Program-made: the position numbers and the translations under genes
DNA from: Elephas maximus indicus
Lineage: Eukaryota; Chordata; Mammalia; Proboscidea; Elephantidae
Direction: 5' to 3'
Assembly: GCF_024166365.1 (NCBI RefSeq)
Contig: NC_064820.1
Coordinates: forward strand, 145,224,001-145,288,000
DNA length: 64,000 nucleotides
Part shown: one piece after another, positions 23,399 to 34,520 of the stretch
Numbering within the stretch: the stretch's first letter is position 1
How the letters are laid out: each line of letters starts with the position of its first letter
The notes under the pieces: model-generated
Told to the model about the DNA's origin: nothing
Databases searched by the model: none
What the model saw: only the letters and a program-made list of their open reading frames with translations

Positions 23399-23764
23399 AG
23401 GAATTAGAACTAATTTTGGATGATGGGTTAGCCCTAATAGTTAGATTATGTTGAAAGTCAAATAACTATTGGGGAGAGAGACCATTTTTTTTCCTTACAC
23501 ATTGGGAATCATAAGGGTCCTGAAAATTGATATCTGTCTAAGCTACAGATCTGATCCTTCTTCTTCTTCTGAGATCTAAAAAGAATTTACTTAAATATAT
23601 TTTTTAATCATTGAGTCTTTAAAATTCTTAGTGCCACCTCCTCATAGCAGATTGAGAAGTCATTATTTACATAACACATATTTTTTCCTTCATCAGGGAA
23701 ACGCCAGTGCTTCAGCGTGGAGAATTTCAGAGCCATAAGGAACTTTTTTGAGGAACTTTAGAAA
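23399..23764. other. Unassigned intergenic stretch
   Basis: Nothing recognised. Confidence 0.4.
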
Positions 23765-23885
23765 TCATCTTAGTTCAGCCCCCTCAATTTATAGGTTAAG
23801 AACTGAAGCCCAGATTGTTTATAGGACTTACCCAAAGTGACACAGCTTGTTAGTGGCAGAGTTGGAAATAAAACTTACGTAATTT
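23765..23885 (-). mobile_element. MIR
   Basis: TAAGAACTGAAGCCCAGATT followed by CCCAAAGTGACACAGCTTGT is the complement of the MIR core. Confidence 0.8.
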
Positions 23886-23937
23886 GAAAGTCTTCTAGAT
23901 CATTTTTTATTCCAGCATGAAACTTAAGAAATCTAGC

Positions 23938-24112
23938 TGATAAGAGGAAGACCCTCAATGAGATGGATTGACTCAGAGGCTGCAACGAAGGGCTCAAATA
24001 TAGGAATGATTGTGAGGATGGCGCACAACTGGACAGTGTTTTGTTCTGTTGTACCTAGGATTGCTGTGAATTGAGACTGACTCAATGGTACTTGACGACA
24101 ACAGCAGCAGGT
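23938..24112 (+). mobile_element. RTE LINE 3' end, 5'-truncated
   Basis: AGAGGAAGACCCTCAATGAG through GTTTTGTTCTGTTGTACCTA to a tail of ACGACAACAGCAGCAG matches the last about 175 bases of the other copies. Confidence 0.9.
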
Positions 24113-25279
24113 TAAATGCAGTGATGACTATGTAGAGTAGAACATTAAATAGTAGATTATTTATTTGCAAACAGGAAAATGCTGATTTTTAAAATTTCTG
24201 TGTAGACCAGAGATGGATTTCAGGGTACCCCAACCCCCAAAAATTGCATAATATTGTATTGTGTGGACTTGTTAAAGATGTGGCTTTTATCCAATTCTCA
24301 AAGGAGTTCCATGCATCAGAAAAGATTAAATCATGTAAATCTCAAGTCATATGTACGTATCTGACCTGAACTCTGCAAAGACCTAGGTCTGGGATTCCAC
24401 ATCAAGGACCATGTCTTATCTATTTTTGGATCACACTTGCATAGAGTGTCAGATACATTAAAAAAACAAACAAACAAACAAAAAAACCATTGCCACCAGT
24501 CAATTCTGACTCATAGTCAGATACATAGTAGGTTCCTAATAAGTGGTTGTTGAATATTGTCAATATATTTTTAAATCATTGATCCATGGACCCCCTTCTC
24601 ACTGCCTTAAATGGAAGCTACTGATCAGTTGAGTTTCTTTTTTCTTTAAGGATAATTGAAGAACATTTATTTCTCTCAAAATGGCTTATAGGAAAAAAAA
24701 TGCTAGTGGCTTGAATCTTTAATCACCACAGCAGAATGGTAATTTAGCAAACATAACATGCTTGGACAATTTTTAACTACATCAACTGAAACGTTTCTTA
24801 AATCCTCAACGCCAGTAGCTGTCAGTTTGTTTGGGTCCCCAATTGCTGGCCTAAATTGCTAGTTTTATGAAGATAACCTAAATAATGTTAAAACCCAAAC
24901 ATTTCTGAGGATCTTCACTGTTGCAGAAGAATGCAAAGAGGGAGTATATAGCAAATGTAGGCTTAATAATCAGTCTGTGAAATTGCAAAGCATTTTCTCT
25001 GAATAGAAGTGACATTTTCTTTTATCTTCAAGGCTAGAAAGTATGTAACATAAAAAAATCTCCACTGATACTTTTAGAGAAAATATCTTCTCCAAAAATG
25101 ATATTGGACTCATGGTACTGTCAGTAAACCAATATTTTTTTTTATAAGGATCAGCACAAAGCTGATATCTATGAGGTGGAGGTTAAAGATGTCCCAAATG
25201 TCCAACTTTTCCAAGCTGCTGTACCGCTCCATCATCTCTAACATCAACTACTCTCTCTCCCCTCAGTACTCTCCCTCCA
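24113..25279. other. Mostly unassigned sequence with a SINE tail relic
   Basis: At 24466-24516 an AAAC-rich run is followed by ATTGCCACCAGTCAATTCTG, a minus-strand SINE tail without its head. The rest, including 24517-25279, shows no gene and no nameable repeat. Confidence 0.45.
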
Positions 25280-25690
25280 ATCTTTGGGTTCTCTAATTCA
25301 CTGGAGCGTCTCACAGAACTCGTGAACCATATAAAAGAAATGGCTCACGTGGTTGTGGAGGCAGGCAATTCCCAAATTCATGGGTCAGGCATAGGCTTCT
25401 CTCTGGTCCTCAGTCTCTGCCCACAGGCACTCAGCTTTCTTGTTCCGTGGGCATGGAAGTACATTGTGCCATCTGCTTCAGGTCTCTCCTGCCAGTATCT
25501 CCTTCCTTGGTGGTGGTAGGCTCTTCCTGTCTGCTCTGGAATTGTCTCTCTTTTAAGGCAAAACTGACCAATCCCCTTGGTGGGCCACAATTATCTTATT
25601 TGTACAGCCCCACGCGATCACCTGGGTGAGAGTTACAAGACTATGGTGAGAAAGGACATACTAAGAAATTCATCATATCGTAGTCAGTTT
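25280..25690. mobile_element. LTR-like repeat, unassigned
   Basis: GGTTCTCTAATTCACTGGAG followed by GAAATGGCTCACGTGGTTGT resembles the ends and inner text of the LTR at 13611-14166 and of MaLR-like LTRs in general. Clean TG...CA ends and a target duplication were not found. Open frames on both strands here (25322-25629) have no protein motif. Confidence 0.4.
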
Positions 25691-25999
25691 ACTTTGAACA
25701 GAATTGACTGACCTGGAGACCCATCAGAGAGTATGCATAACCTGTAGGAAGAAAATCTACTCTGGACTACCAAAACCCTATTGCATCTTGGAAAACTAAG
25801 ACCCAGTGCCCTTGGTGGTGGTTAACATTATAGAAGTAAAAAATAGCTGCTCTGATCTGCCTTCATTTTGAGTTCAGCATGAGGCTAGCTCATGTAACAA
25901 AAATATAATTGTGAATTTAAGGATGAATAAGACAAAGCCCACAAACTTTTAAGGCTGAAAGTCTAGTAGAGATATTAATCCATCATCTATATCACTCAA
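25691..25999. other. Unassigned intergenic stretch
   Basis: Nothing recognised. Confidence 0.4.
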
Positions 26000-26679
26000 G
26001 CTGTAATATGATCAATTTTGTTTTTTAAAAAAGAGCCAAATTTAATAGAGTATAATCTAGATATAATAAAATATACCCATTTTAAGTGTGTGGTTCTGTG
26101 CGTTGATGTATATACTCATATAACCGCCAAACTTTGTGGTCATTTCCCCTGCTCCCTGCTGGAGGTAACCACTTGATCTAATTTTTAGCACTATGGATTA
26201 TTTTTGCCTCTTATAAATAGAACCGTAATATGTACTCTTTTGAATCTATATTCTGGTGCTCAACCTAATATTTTGGGGATGCTTCGGTGTATTTTTTTTG
26301 GTGTATAGTTCATTCGTTTTTTCTTTCTTTTTTTTTTTTTGGTGCATGGTCATTCTTTGTGTGAATATACCACAACTTATTAATCAATTTACCTGTTGAT
26401 GGATTTTTTTTTTTTTTTTTTGGCTTCTATGAACATTCATTAAAAGTGTTTTGTGGATGTATGGTTTCATTTTTCTTGGGTAATATCTAGCAGTAGAACT
26501 CCTGATCCATTTAATAAGTACATGTTTAACTTTGTAAGAAATTGCCAAAGGTTTTTCCAAAGTGATTGTACCATTTTACATCTCCATTAGCAACATATGA
26601 GAGTTTCAGTTACTCCATAGCCTTGCCAATATTTGGTATTGTCAGTCTTTGTCATTCTGGCCATTATAGCAAGTGTGAA

Positions 26680-26855
26680 ACAAAAAAAAAAAACCCAAAA
26701 AACCCATTGCCATAGAGTGGATTACAATTCATAGTGACCCTACGGGACAGAGTAGAACTGCCCCATTGGGTTTCCAAAGAGCAGCTGATGAATTTGACCT
26801 GCCAACCTTTTGGTTAGCAGCTAAGCTCTTAACCATTGCGTCACCAGGGCTCCAT
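26680..26855 (-). mobile_element. AfroSINE-type SINE with 14-bp target duplication
   Basis: Flanked by ATAGCAAGTGTGAA (26666-26679) and ATAGCATGTGTGAA (26856-26869). Removing it restores the L1 text. The A-run at its left is the complement of the T-rich tail. Confidence 0.93.
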
Positions 26856-26984
26856 ATAGCATGTGTGAAGTAGTTTATTATTGTGGTTTTAATTTCCTTT
26901 TTCCTGACGACTAATGGTGGCTGAACATGTTTTCAAATGCGTATGGACCATTTACTATTTGTATATTTTTTTTTGTGAAGTAAG

Positions 26985-27192
26985 GGAGACATGGTGGCAC
27001 AGAGGTAAAGTGCTCAGATGCTAACTGAAAGGTCAGTGGTTTGAACACACCAACTGCTCCAAGGCATGGCAGTCTACTTCCATAAAGATTTATAGCCTTG
27101 GAAACCCTGTAGGGGAGTTTTACTCTGTCCTATAGGGTCACTTATGGGTTGGAATCAACTCAATAGCAGTGGATTTTTTGGGTTTATTTTGT
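26985..27192 (+). mobile_element. AfroSINE-type SINE, long form
   Basis: Head GGTGGCACAGAGGTAAAGTG, a diverged box B (GGTCAGTGGTTTGAACACAC), internal GGCAGTCTACTTCCATAAAG, tail GGAATCAACTCAATAGCAGT. Confidence 0.9.
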
Positions 27193-27309
27193 AAAGTGTC
27201 TATTCAACTCTTACTCATTATTTTTTAAAATTGTGTTATCTGTCTTATTATTGAGCTTCAAGAGTTCTCTAGTTATGCTGGATAATAGTCCTTGCCATTC
27301 ATATATATA

Positions 27310-27469
27310 ACCAGAAACCCAGTGCCGTCGAGTCGATTCCAACTCATAGCAACTCTACAGGACAGAGTAGAACTGCCCCATAGAGTTTCCGAGGAGCGCC
27401 TGGCAGATTTGAATTGCTGACCCTTTGGTTAGCAGCTGTAGCACTTAACAACTAAGCCACCAGGGTTTC
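27310..27469 (-). mobile_element. AfroSINE-type SINE flanked by TA-bearing duplication
   Basis: Left flank CATTCATATATATA (27296-27309); the right flank starts CATTCATATAT at 27470 and runs into a long AT repeat. The element is well preserved: CAGTGCCGTCGAGTCGATTC at its left edge keeps CpG sites, suggesting a fairly young copy. Confidence 0.93.
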
Positions 27470-27471
27470 CA

Positions 27472-27474
<3 letters not shown>

Positions 27475-27534
<60 letters not shown>
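27475..27534. repeat. AT dinucleotide microsatellite, 30 units
   Basis: Sixty bases of uninterrupted AT, followed by a T-rich run to about 27555. It grows out of the right target duplication of the SINE at 27310-27469; the left duplication has only about five units. Confidence 0.95.
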
Positions 27535-27542
<8 letters not shown>

Positions 27543-27975
27543 TCTTTTTTTCCTCCTAGTCTGTGGCTTATCTTTTTATTTTAACAGTATCTTTGAAGAC
27601 CATAAGTTTTTGAAAAAGTCCAGTTTATCCATTTTTTATTTCATGGTTCATACTTATAGTGTTCTTTCTATGAAATTTTTACCTACCTCAAGGTCACAAA
27701 GATTTTATCCTATCTTTTCTTTATTTCTTATATTTTGGCATATGACCATTTCTAACTAATTTTTGTATATAATGAGGGATAAAGGTCAAGCTTCATGTTT
27801 TTTCATATGGCTATCAATTGCTCAGTCCCATTTGTTAAAAAACTATCCTTTCCTCATTAAATTATCTTGGTAACTTTCTCAAAAATAAACCCCACACACA
27901 TGTGCACACACACGTATACATACACATATGTATACTCATAGATATATCTTATTTATATTTCTCATATATATCTGT

Positions 27976-30901
27976 GGGGGGGGTCAAGACAGCAGAGTAG
28001 TCAGACACTTCCTGTGGTCCCTCTTACAACAAAGACCCCTGAAAAACAAATGAATCGATTGTATATGACAATCTCAGAGCCCTGAACATCAAAGGCAAAG
28101 TTGAAGAATTGGACTGAGCGGCAGTGGGAAGGAGAGACGGTTCAGAAGCAGCAAGGAGTTGCCAGACCTGACCAGGAAGGAAACGGCAACATGCAGGCCA
28201 GATCGACTGTGTGCAGTGAGGCAAGCAGTGGCACTCAGGACATATTTTCCACATCCAGAGAGACCGAGTGGTGGAGAGTTTACTCACACCTCCAGAACCA
28301 GTAAAAAGTGGCACTCAATTGGCAAAAGGTAAGTACATGAATCTAACCAACCATGCAGATCAAAAAACACCCTTTTGGGAAAAGCCTCTCTCCACTCTGC
28401 ACCGGGTCCTGAGCTGGCTTCAGAGATTGGTGCATCCTCTGGGTCAGAAGTAGGACCTGTCACGAGCTCTGAGTCATTTTCCTCACCTTGGAGAGGTAAC
28501 AAATTAACAAATAGGAAAAAATAATCTGCAGAAACAGCTCCTTTGCCTAGGCACAGGCATAAGAGGTCCACAGACTTTGAACACCTTTCTCCCCTGCATA
28601 GATTGGTGTGGGCTCATTTCAACCACATAGGCCCTCATTAGCACAGTACAACAGGGTATATTCCTGAAGCCTCACTTTGACTGTATCAGCTATATGGTGG
28701 AAAGGCAGGCTCATGACATTTGACACTGCTCTGCCTATTAAGCAGGGTCCTCACCTACCCGCATCAGGGGCCTGAGCACTGGTGGCTCCACTCATGCCAC
28801 CTAGCCACCCACAACAGGGCTCCAAGAATAAGTGGTACTTTCAGTTCTTACAGCCAATAGCAGCTGTAGGCATTGGGTGCCCATAGTCTGGCTACAAAAC
28901 CCACCCACCTATATGCCCTAAGGAACAGGGACACACTTTATTCCCAGACACTCAAAGGCTGTTGTCAGCCCCCTACCTTGTTCAGTGTGTGACCCCCTAC
29001 TGCAGCCAGATACTTGTGCCTACACCAATCACCCCTGCCTGCCTAGGACTCTAGGTGAGAGCCTATACCACACACTTAGTGACCAGCAATCTGGACACCT
29101 GAGCTGAATCCATACAAGAAAAGTAAACAGACTCCTGGGCTCACACACCTAGTAACAGATCTAACCACCTGATGACAGGATGTTAGAGCATCAAAGGCAG
29201 CAGTAATAAAACTAGCCCACACGAGCATTCTATTTGGGCATATTAAAACAAAACAAGAAGCTAGGGCACAGTAAGCAAACATAAAATAAATAAATATAAT
29301 AACTTATTGATGGCTCAGAGACAACAGTCAATATCAAATCATATAAAGAGGCAGACCATGATGGCTTCAGCAAGCTCCCAAAACAAAGAATCAAGAAATC
29401 TTCCAGATGAAGATAATTTCCTGGAATTACCTGAGATAAAATACAAAAGATTAATATACAGAACTCTTCAAGAGATCAGGCAAACTGCAGACCAAGCCAA
29501 GGAGCATACACACAAAGCAATAGAGTAACTTAAGAAGATTATAGAAGAGCAGAATGACAAATATAACAGGCTGCAAGAATCCATAGAGAGACAGCAGACA
29601 GAAATCCAGAAGATTAACAATAAAATTTGAGAATTAGACAACTCAATAGAAAGTCATAGGAACAGAAGTGAGGCAATGGAAGTCAGAATTAATGAGACTG
29701 AAGATAAAGCACTTGACACCAATGTATTTGAGGAAAAATCAGATAAAAGAATTTTTAAAAAGTAAGAAAATCTGAGAATTATGTGGGACCCTATTAAGAG
29801 AAATAACCTATGAGTTATTGGAGTACCAAAACAGGGGAGGATAACAGAAAATACGGAGAGAATTGCTGAAGATTTGAGGGCAGAAAACTTCCCTGATATT
29901 CTAAAAGATGAGACGATATCTATCCAAGAAGCTCATCAAACCCCATACAAGGTAGATCCCAAGAGAAAGTCACCAAGACATTATCAAACTTGCCAAAACC
30001 AAAGATAAAGAATTTTAAGAGCAACTAAGGATAAATGAAAAGTCATCTACAAAGGAGAGTCAATAAGACTAAGCTCGGACTACTCAGCTGAAACCACGGA
30101 GGGAAGAAGGCAATAGGATGACATATATAAAGGTTTGAAGGAAAAAAATTGCCAGCCAAGAATTATATATCCAGCAAAACTCTCTCTCAAATACAATGGC
30201 AAAATTAGGGTATTTCCAGATAAACAGAAGTTTAGGGAATTTGCAAAAACCAAACCAAAATTACAAGAAATACTAAAGGGAGTCCTCTGGTTAGAAAATC
30301 AATAACATCAGGTAACAACCCGAGACTAGAACGCAGGTCAGAGCAACCAGATATCAACCCAGATAGGGAAGTCACAAAAATAAAGCTAAAACACTGAAAA
30401 TAAGGAAACAGAGATCTCATTATGTAAAAGATGACAACATTAGAACAAAAAAGAGGGACTAAAAAATGTCATAGATATTTCATATGGAGAGGAAGACAAG
30501 GTGATAGAAAGAAATAACAGATTGGTTTAAACTTAGAAAAATAGGGGTAAATATTAAGTTAACCACAAAGGAAACTAACAACCCTACACATCAAAATAAA
30601 AAACAAGAAAAACATAAAGACCCAACAAATGCAAAATCAAGAACAATGAAAGAGATGAAAAGGAAATACATGAAGAAAAACAGCTCAGCACAGAAAATCA
30701 AGTGGAACAAAGAAACTGTCAACAACACGAAAAAAAAAAAAAGACACTAAAATGACAGCACTAAACTCATACCTATCAATAATTATGCTGCATGTAAATG
30801 GACTAAATGCACCAATAAAGAAAGAGTGGCAGAATGATAAACAAATATGATCCGTCTATATGCTGCCCATAAGAGACACACCTTAGATTTAAAGACACAA
30901 A
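27976..30901 (+). mobile_element. HAL1-like/L1 insertion: 5' UTR, ORF1, start of ORF2
   Basis: A G-rich start (GGGGGGGGTCAAGACAGCAG) opens an L1-style 5' region to about 29309. ORF1 follows at 29310-30305, then a 446-base inter-ORF region, then text resembling the ORF2 start (HVNGLNAPIKKEW at about 30790-30830). The insertion stops there, without 3' UTR or clear poly(A) tail. Perfect 15-bp duplications CTCATATATATCTGT lie at 27961-27975 and 30902-30916. The host is a minus-strand L1M. ORF1-dominated L1s of this kind are called HAL1; the assignment is mine from structure. Confidence 0.82.
29310..30305 (+). pseudogene. L1/HAL1 ORF1p relic
   Basis: Reading from ATG 29310 in one frame for about 331 codons to TAA 30303-30305 gives an L1 ORF1p-like protein. 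It has an N-terminal part rich in charged residues, a coiled-coil-like stretch (QNDKYNRLQESIERQQTEIQ), an RRM-region relic (VIGVPKQGR, then ENFPDIL), and the C-terminal domain (CQPRIIYPAKLSLKYNG, then FPDKQKFREF). Seven in-frame stops interrupt it (first at 29526-29528), but no frameshift is visible. ORF1p of this family is an RNA-binding trimer that packages the element's RNA. This copy cannot make it. Confidence 0.82.
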
Positions 30902-30916
30902 CTCATATATATCTGT

Positions 30917-31189
30917 ATATATCAACTGTTTATTTATATGCTATTAATTTATGTGTGAATCTATGGATGAATTCTCTGTCCTATTTCCTTGATCTGTTTG
31001 TATATCATTATGCTAATATCAACTGATTTCAAATAAGTCTTAAACTGAGGATGTTTGACTCCTTTAACTCTGCCCCTTTTCAGGATTATTTTGGTTATTC
31101 TAGATTCTTTGCATTTGTATACAAATTTTTAGTTTGTCAGAAATACCAGCTGTGGTTTTAATGGGATTTCATTTAGTCTGTAGATTAAT
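30917..31189 (-). mobile_element. Old L1M, continuation after the insertion
   Basis: Text such as TTCCTTGATCTGTTTGTATA and ACCAGCTGTGGTTTTAATGG continues the complement of ORF2 from 27960, as expected if the plus-strand L1 landed inside this copy. Confidence 0.8.
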
Positions 31190-31412
31190 TCAAAGTCCCT
31201 GGGTGGTACAAATGGTTAAGTGCTCAACTATTAGCTGAAATATTGGCTGTTCGAAGTCACCGAATAGCGCCTAGGAATTCAGGCCTGGCGATCTGCTTCT
31301 GGAAGGTCACAGCCTTGAAAACTTGCAGAGCAGTTCTACTCTGCACAGATGGAGTTGCCATGAGTCAGAACTGACTCGTACTCAATGGCAGCCACCACCA
31401 ACAAAAACATAA
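31190..31412 (+). mobile_element. AfroSINE-type SINE, variant subfamily
   Basis: Head TCCCTGGGTGGTACAAATGG, box-B region ATTGGCTGTTCGAAGTCACC, then CAGGCCTGGCGATCTGCTTC, a segment absent from the short form, and CTGCACAGATGGAGTTGCCA instead of the usual TGTCCTATAGGGTC. The tail is GACTCGTACTCAATGGCAGC with CAACAAAAAC. Confidence 0.88.
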
Positions 31413-31439
31413 ATCAACTAAGAATTAATGTCTTAAACA

Positions 31440-31560
31440 ATATCAAGTTCTCTAATTCATGAATCTAGCATATTTGGAAACTCAAGAATCAGAAAGATTG
31501 AGTGCCCTGGACAGTGGCACAGTCAGTTAGTGGCAAAGATTGAGGAAGTCCTGCATACTA
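31440..31560 (-). mobile_element. MIR, diverged
   Basis: GGAAACTCAAGAATCAGAAA followed by AGTGGCACAGTCAGTTAGTG keeps the complement of the MIR core order. Confidence 0.6.
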
Positions 31561-33077
31561 GACAACCAGTGCACTCTGGAATCATTCAGCACAACATCCT
31601 TAAATATCTTTTTTACCGTAAAATGCCTTCAACTGTTTCATCTCTGATTTGAATATTTGATCATCACCTGCCATTCAGAGAGCACTTGTCTTCATCAAAA
31701 GGCTTCTCCTCATGACTCCTTGAACTGCTTTTGAAACACATTATTTGAATTACTATGAAAAAGTGTTTTCTCTTTATGCAGTCAGAGTATGCGCTCAGGT
31801 GCTTAGGGGAACAAAAAACATAGTTAACAAATGGAAAGTTTCAGGAGACCCTGGTATCAGAATATACCTGATATGATCACAACTTGATCTAAAAAATGGA
31901 GGGACTAGAAAAACTTGATGGAACAAAAAGTATGTAATGGTTCTATGCATTGGTAAGAGTTTTATAGTCTACACAGGATTTAAAGACACATTGGTTCATT
32001 TTCTCCTTCTGATTGAAGGGCAGGGATGCTGCAGGATAGTGAGTATGGATTACAAATTCCATAATACAGGAGAGCTGCCAAAGCTTTATTCTTTCCTTTC
32101 CATGGCCGGAAATTTGTTTCTACTCAAAATTTTGTTCTTTAATTCACTTTGCTTATAATTCACTACTTAGCATCCCAGGGGATCCTAGATCTTCCTTTTT
32201 ATCTTCAGGTGTCTCTAAGTCCACAGCTTAAAAAAAAGTTTGTAATGTCTCTTCTCACTTTGGAAGAAACACAACAATTCAGAAAGTTTCTTCTAAAATA
32301 CTGCTTTAATCTCTGATGATTCTTAAATTTGCTTTAACATTAAAAATAAGTAAGTATGCTACCAAAACGGTCTTCAGCTGTTATTTTAAATGACACAGCA
32401 CTGTGACACATCCCAAGCAAACACAAATCTGATTCCTAAATCTTTGAGGATTAATGTAGCCCTCTACCAGAAGACCTTCAGGGGAGGGGCAAGGTAAAAA
32501 ATTAAACAATTCCATATCGAGGAAAATTTCCTGTAAATGCTCTTAAACCATGTGACTCAGCAGCTTCTCTTCTCTTGCTTCTTTCCTTCCCATCTTTTTT
32601 CACTTCACTTCTGAACCTGTTCTTGTCCAGGTCCCTCCAGTTCTTACTTAGAGCCAGCTGTCCCCTTTTTGGGCTTGCTTCTTCACTTCTGCCTCTCTCC
32701 ATTGCCCTTGGAAGTACAACAGAGGACCCATTGCCAAGTTGTTCACAGGATCCTCCTTCGGAGCTGATGGAGGGAGAAAGTTTGGTAATATTTATATTAT
32801 TTTTGTCTTCAAACCCAATATCTTATGGAGTTAATTGATGTTTTTAGCTGCTAATATCCGTGATGTAAGGACCAAGCTACACACAGTGAAGAAGTTTTCC
32901 TGGAACAAAGGGATGGCAGCCCTTTTGCTTGTGAGGCTTGATAGAATAGGGAGATGGGAAAAGCCTGGTCTTGAAGTCAGAAGACCATGACTTGACCTGT
33001 GGTGTTGCTTATTACAAGGTCTGTGCTATTGAATAAGCTTAGCCAACTTTGAACCCAGGTTTTGTCACCCACAAAAT
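31561..33077. other. Repeat-poor intergenic stretch
   Basis: No gene recognised. Around 32560-32770 the plus strand is pyrimidine-rich and open on both strands (32575-32838 plus, 32502-32702 minus); the base bias alone explains that. Nothing else stands out. Confidence 0.45.
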
Positions 33078-33078
33078 T

Positions 33079-33313
33079 TGTTGTTATTGTTGTTGTTATT
33101 AGGTGCCGTTGAGTCAGCTCTGACTCATAGTTACCCTATGTATGACAGAAAAAAACACTGCCCAGTCCTGCGCCATCCTCAGTCGTTGCTGTGTTTGAGC
33201 CCATTGTTGCAGCCACTATGTCAGTCCATCTCGTTGAGGATCTTCCTCTTTTTCACTAACCCTCTACAAGGCACGATGTCCCTCTCCAGGGACTGGTCCT
33301 GCCTGATAATGTG
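33079..33313 (-). mobile_element. RTE LINE 3' end, 5'-truncated
   Basis: From GTTGTTGTTATTAGGTGCCG to GGTCCTGCCTGATAATGTG: the last about 235 bases of the family. A different, L2-like repeat begins immediately at its 5' end. Confidence 0.92.
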
Positions 33314-33400
33314 TGATCATTTATTCAACAAATTTTTATCCAGTACAGCACTCTGCTAGACACTATGTATATAGAAACTTTTAGGCTTGGTATGTTCTGG
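33314..33400 (+). mobile_element. L2-class fragment
   Basis: ATTTATTCAACAAATTTTTA followed by CTGCTAGACACTATG matches the L2 3' core. Confidence 0.6.
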
Positions 33401-34313
33401 AGAAGTGACAGTATGATTGAGTAGAGAGACATAAACATGATTATAATAGTCTCATCAGTGCTATGGTAGAGGAATGAAAAGAGTATGTGGGAGACCAACA
33501 AATGGCTCTGCATATCCTTCTGGAATAAGCCATGCTATTCTTTGAATTATAGTTTTGTTCTAGATTATAAAAGATTGGCATTTTAATTACTGGGAAAAAA
33601 AAATTCTATTCAAGAGGTATTAAATCAAATGCCTTCAGAGGGCAGGCAAGTAAGATAAATACACAAAGTGGAGGAGGGTAAGCATAATACTAAAGGAGCC
33701 TGTGAGCCTGTGGCCAGTTGGAAAGTGTATGACTGTTTAAAGCTATTGAAGCACAAAATAATTTTGTAAAAATTCTTCTAACCAAACAAAAATCTGTGGG
33801 TAGGATAAGCTTTCACTCTCAACCTCTGATAGTGGGAATTCCATGCATGTGTGTTTGAGGAAAAGGGAGAAATTCAGGAAAGGATGCTTGAGGGTGGGGT
33901 ATCGAGACAACTAGCAGGCAGTGGCCAGAAAGAAAGTTTAGAACTAGATGAGAAGGTCCTTGTATGTTAGTCTAAGGAGTTTGGAATTCATCTTACAGAC
34001 AATAGGGAGACAATCATATTCTGCAATTAGGTGAAGTGACATAAAAAGGTTCGTTTTGTGGAATAATTTTTCACCCTTTGGAGAGTTAGGAGAGTGGTTT
34101 GGATACAGAGAGCTCAGAGACATAGCCACTGCACAAACCCATGTGAGAGCTGATGATGCCTGAACCAAGGCAGTGACAGTAAGGATTGAGAAAGGGCTTA
34201 GTGAGCGGAGATTCTGATGCACAATGAAGTCAGCATCTTCAGACTTCTTTCAAAGGGATAATGTGAGTTAAAGCAATTTGTAGTCAGTATGATAAAATTT
34301 TTTTTTATGATGT
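33401..34313. other. Ancient repeat-like stretch, no gene
   Basis: From about 33890 to 34220 the text (AGGCAGTGGCCAGAAAG, TTGTATGTTAGTCTAAGGAG, GGAATTCATCTTACAGACAA) looks like an ancient mammalian repeat shared with 19260-19370 and 35820-35900. I cannot name it with confidence. The open frame at 33944-34222 (minus, 92 codons) shows no protein motif. Confidence 0.4.
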
Positions 34314-34520
34314 GTTACCCTTGTGGTGCAGAGTTAAGCACTTGGCTGCTAACCACAAGGTTGGCTGTTCAAACCCACCCAGTGGCTCTGCGGGAGAAAG
34401 ATGTGGTGATCTGCTTCCATAGAGATTACAGCCAAGAAAGCCCTATGCAGCAGTTCTGCTCTGTCACATGGGGTCACTATGAGTCAGGATTGACTTGAGG
34501 GCACGCAGCAACAAAAACAT
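34314..34520 (+). mobile_element. AfroSINE-type SINE, long form with AAC-type tail
   Basis: Head TTGTGGTGCAGAGTTAAGCA, box-B region GGTTGGCTGTTCAAACCCAC, internal GGAGAAAGATGTGGTGATCT, tail GACTTGAGGGCACGCAGCAA followed by CAAAAAC. Confidence 0.9.

Larger units (their letters stand above)
26000..27960 (-). mobile_element. Old L1M (3' UTR to ORF2), broken by SINEs
   Basis: Plus-strand text is the complement of an L1 3' region, in order: CTTCTATGAACATTCATTA, ACTTTGTAAGAAATTGCCAA, GTACCATTTTACATCTCCAT, then from 27545 TCTGTGGCTTATCTTTTTAT and ACCTCAAGGTCACAAAGATT, which corresponds to the ORF2 C-terminus. Three SINEs sit inside (26680, 26985, 27310). It is also interrupted at 27976 by a plus-strand L1 and resumes at 30917. 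Confidence 0.85.

Noticed and set aside
27475..27534. AT repeat as a replication origin or matrix-attachment site
   Set aside because: It is a microsatellite grown from a SINE flank; there is no independent evidence for such roles.
28024..28571. Several 60-96-codon open frames in a GC-richer region as genes or a CpG-type promoter
   Set aside because: They lie in the 5' UTR of the HAL1-like L1. The higher GC content is normal for such a UTR, and no codon pattern or known protein is seen.
32502..32838. Opposite-strand open frames as overlapping genes
   Set aside because: The stretch is strongly pyrimidine-biased, which removes stops on both strands without coding.
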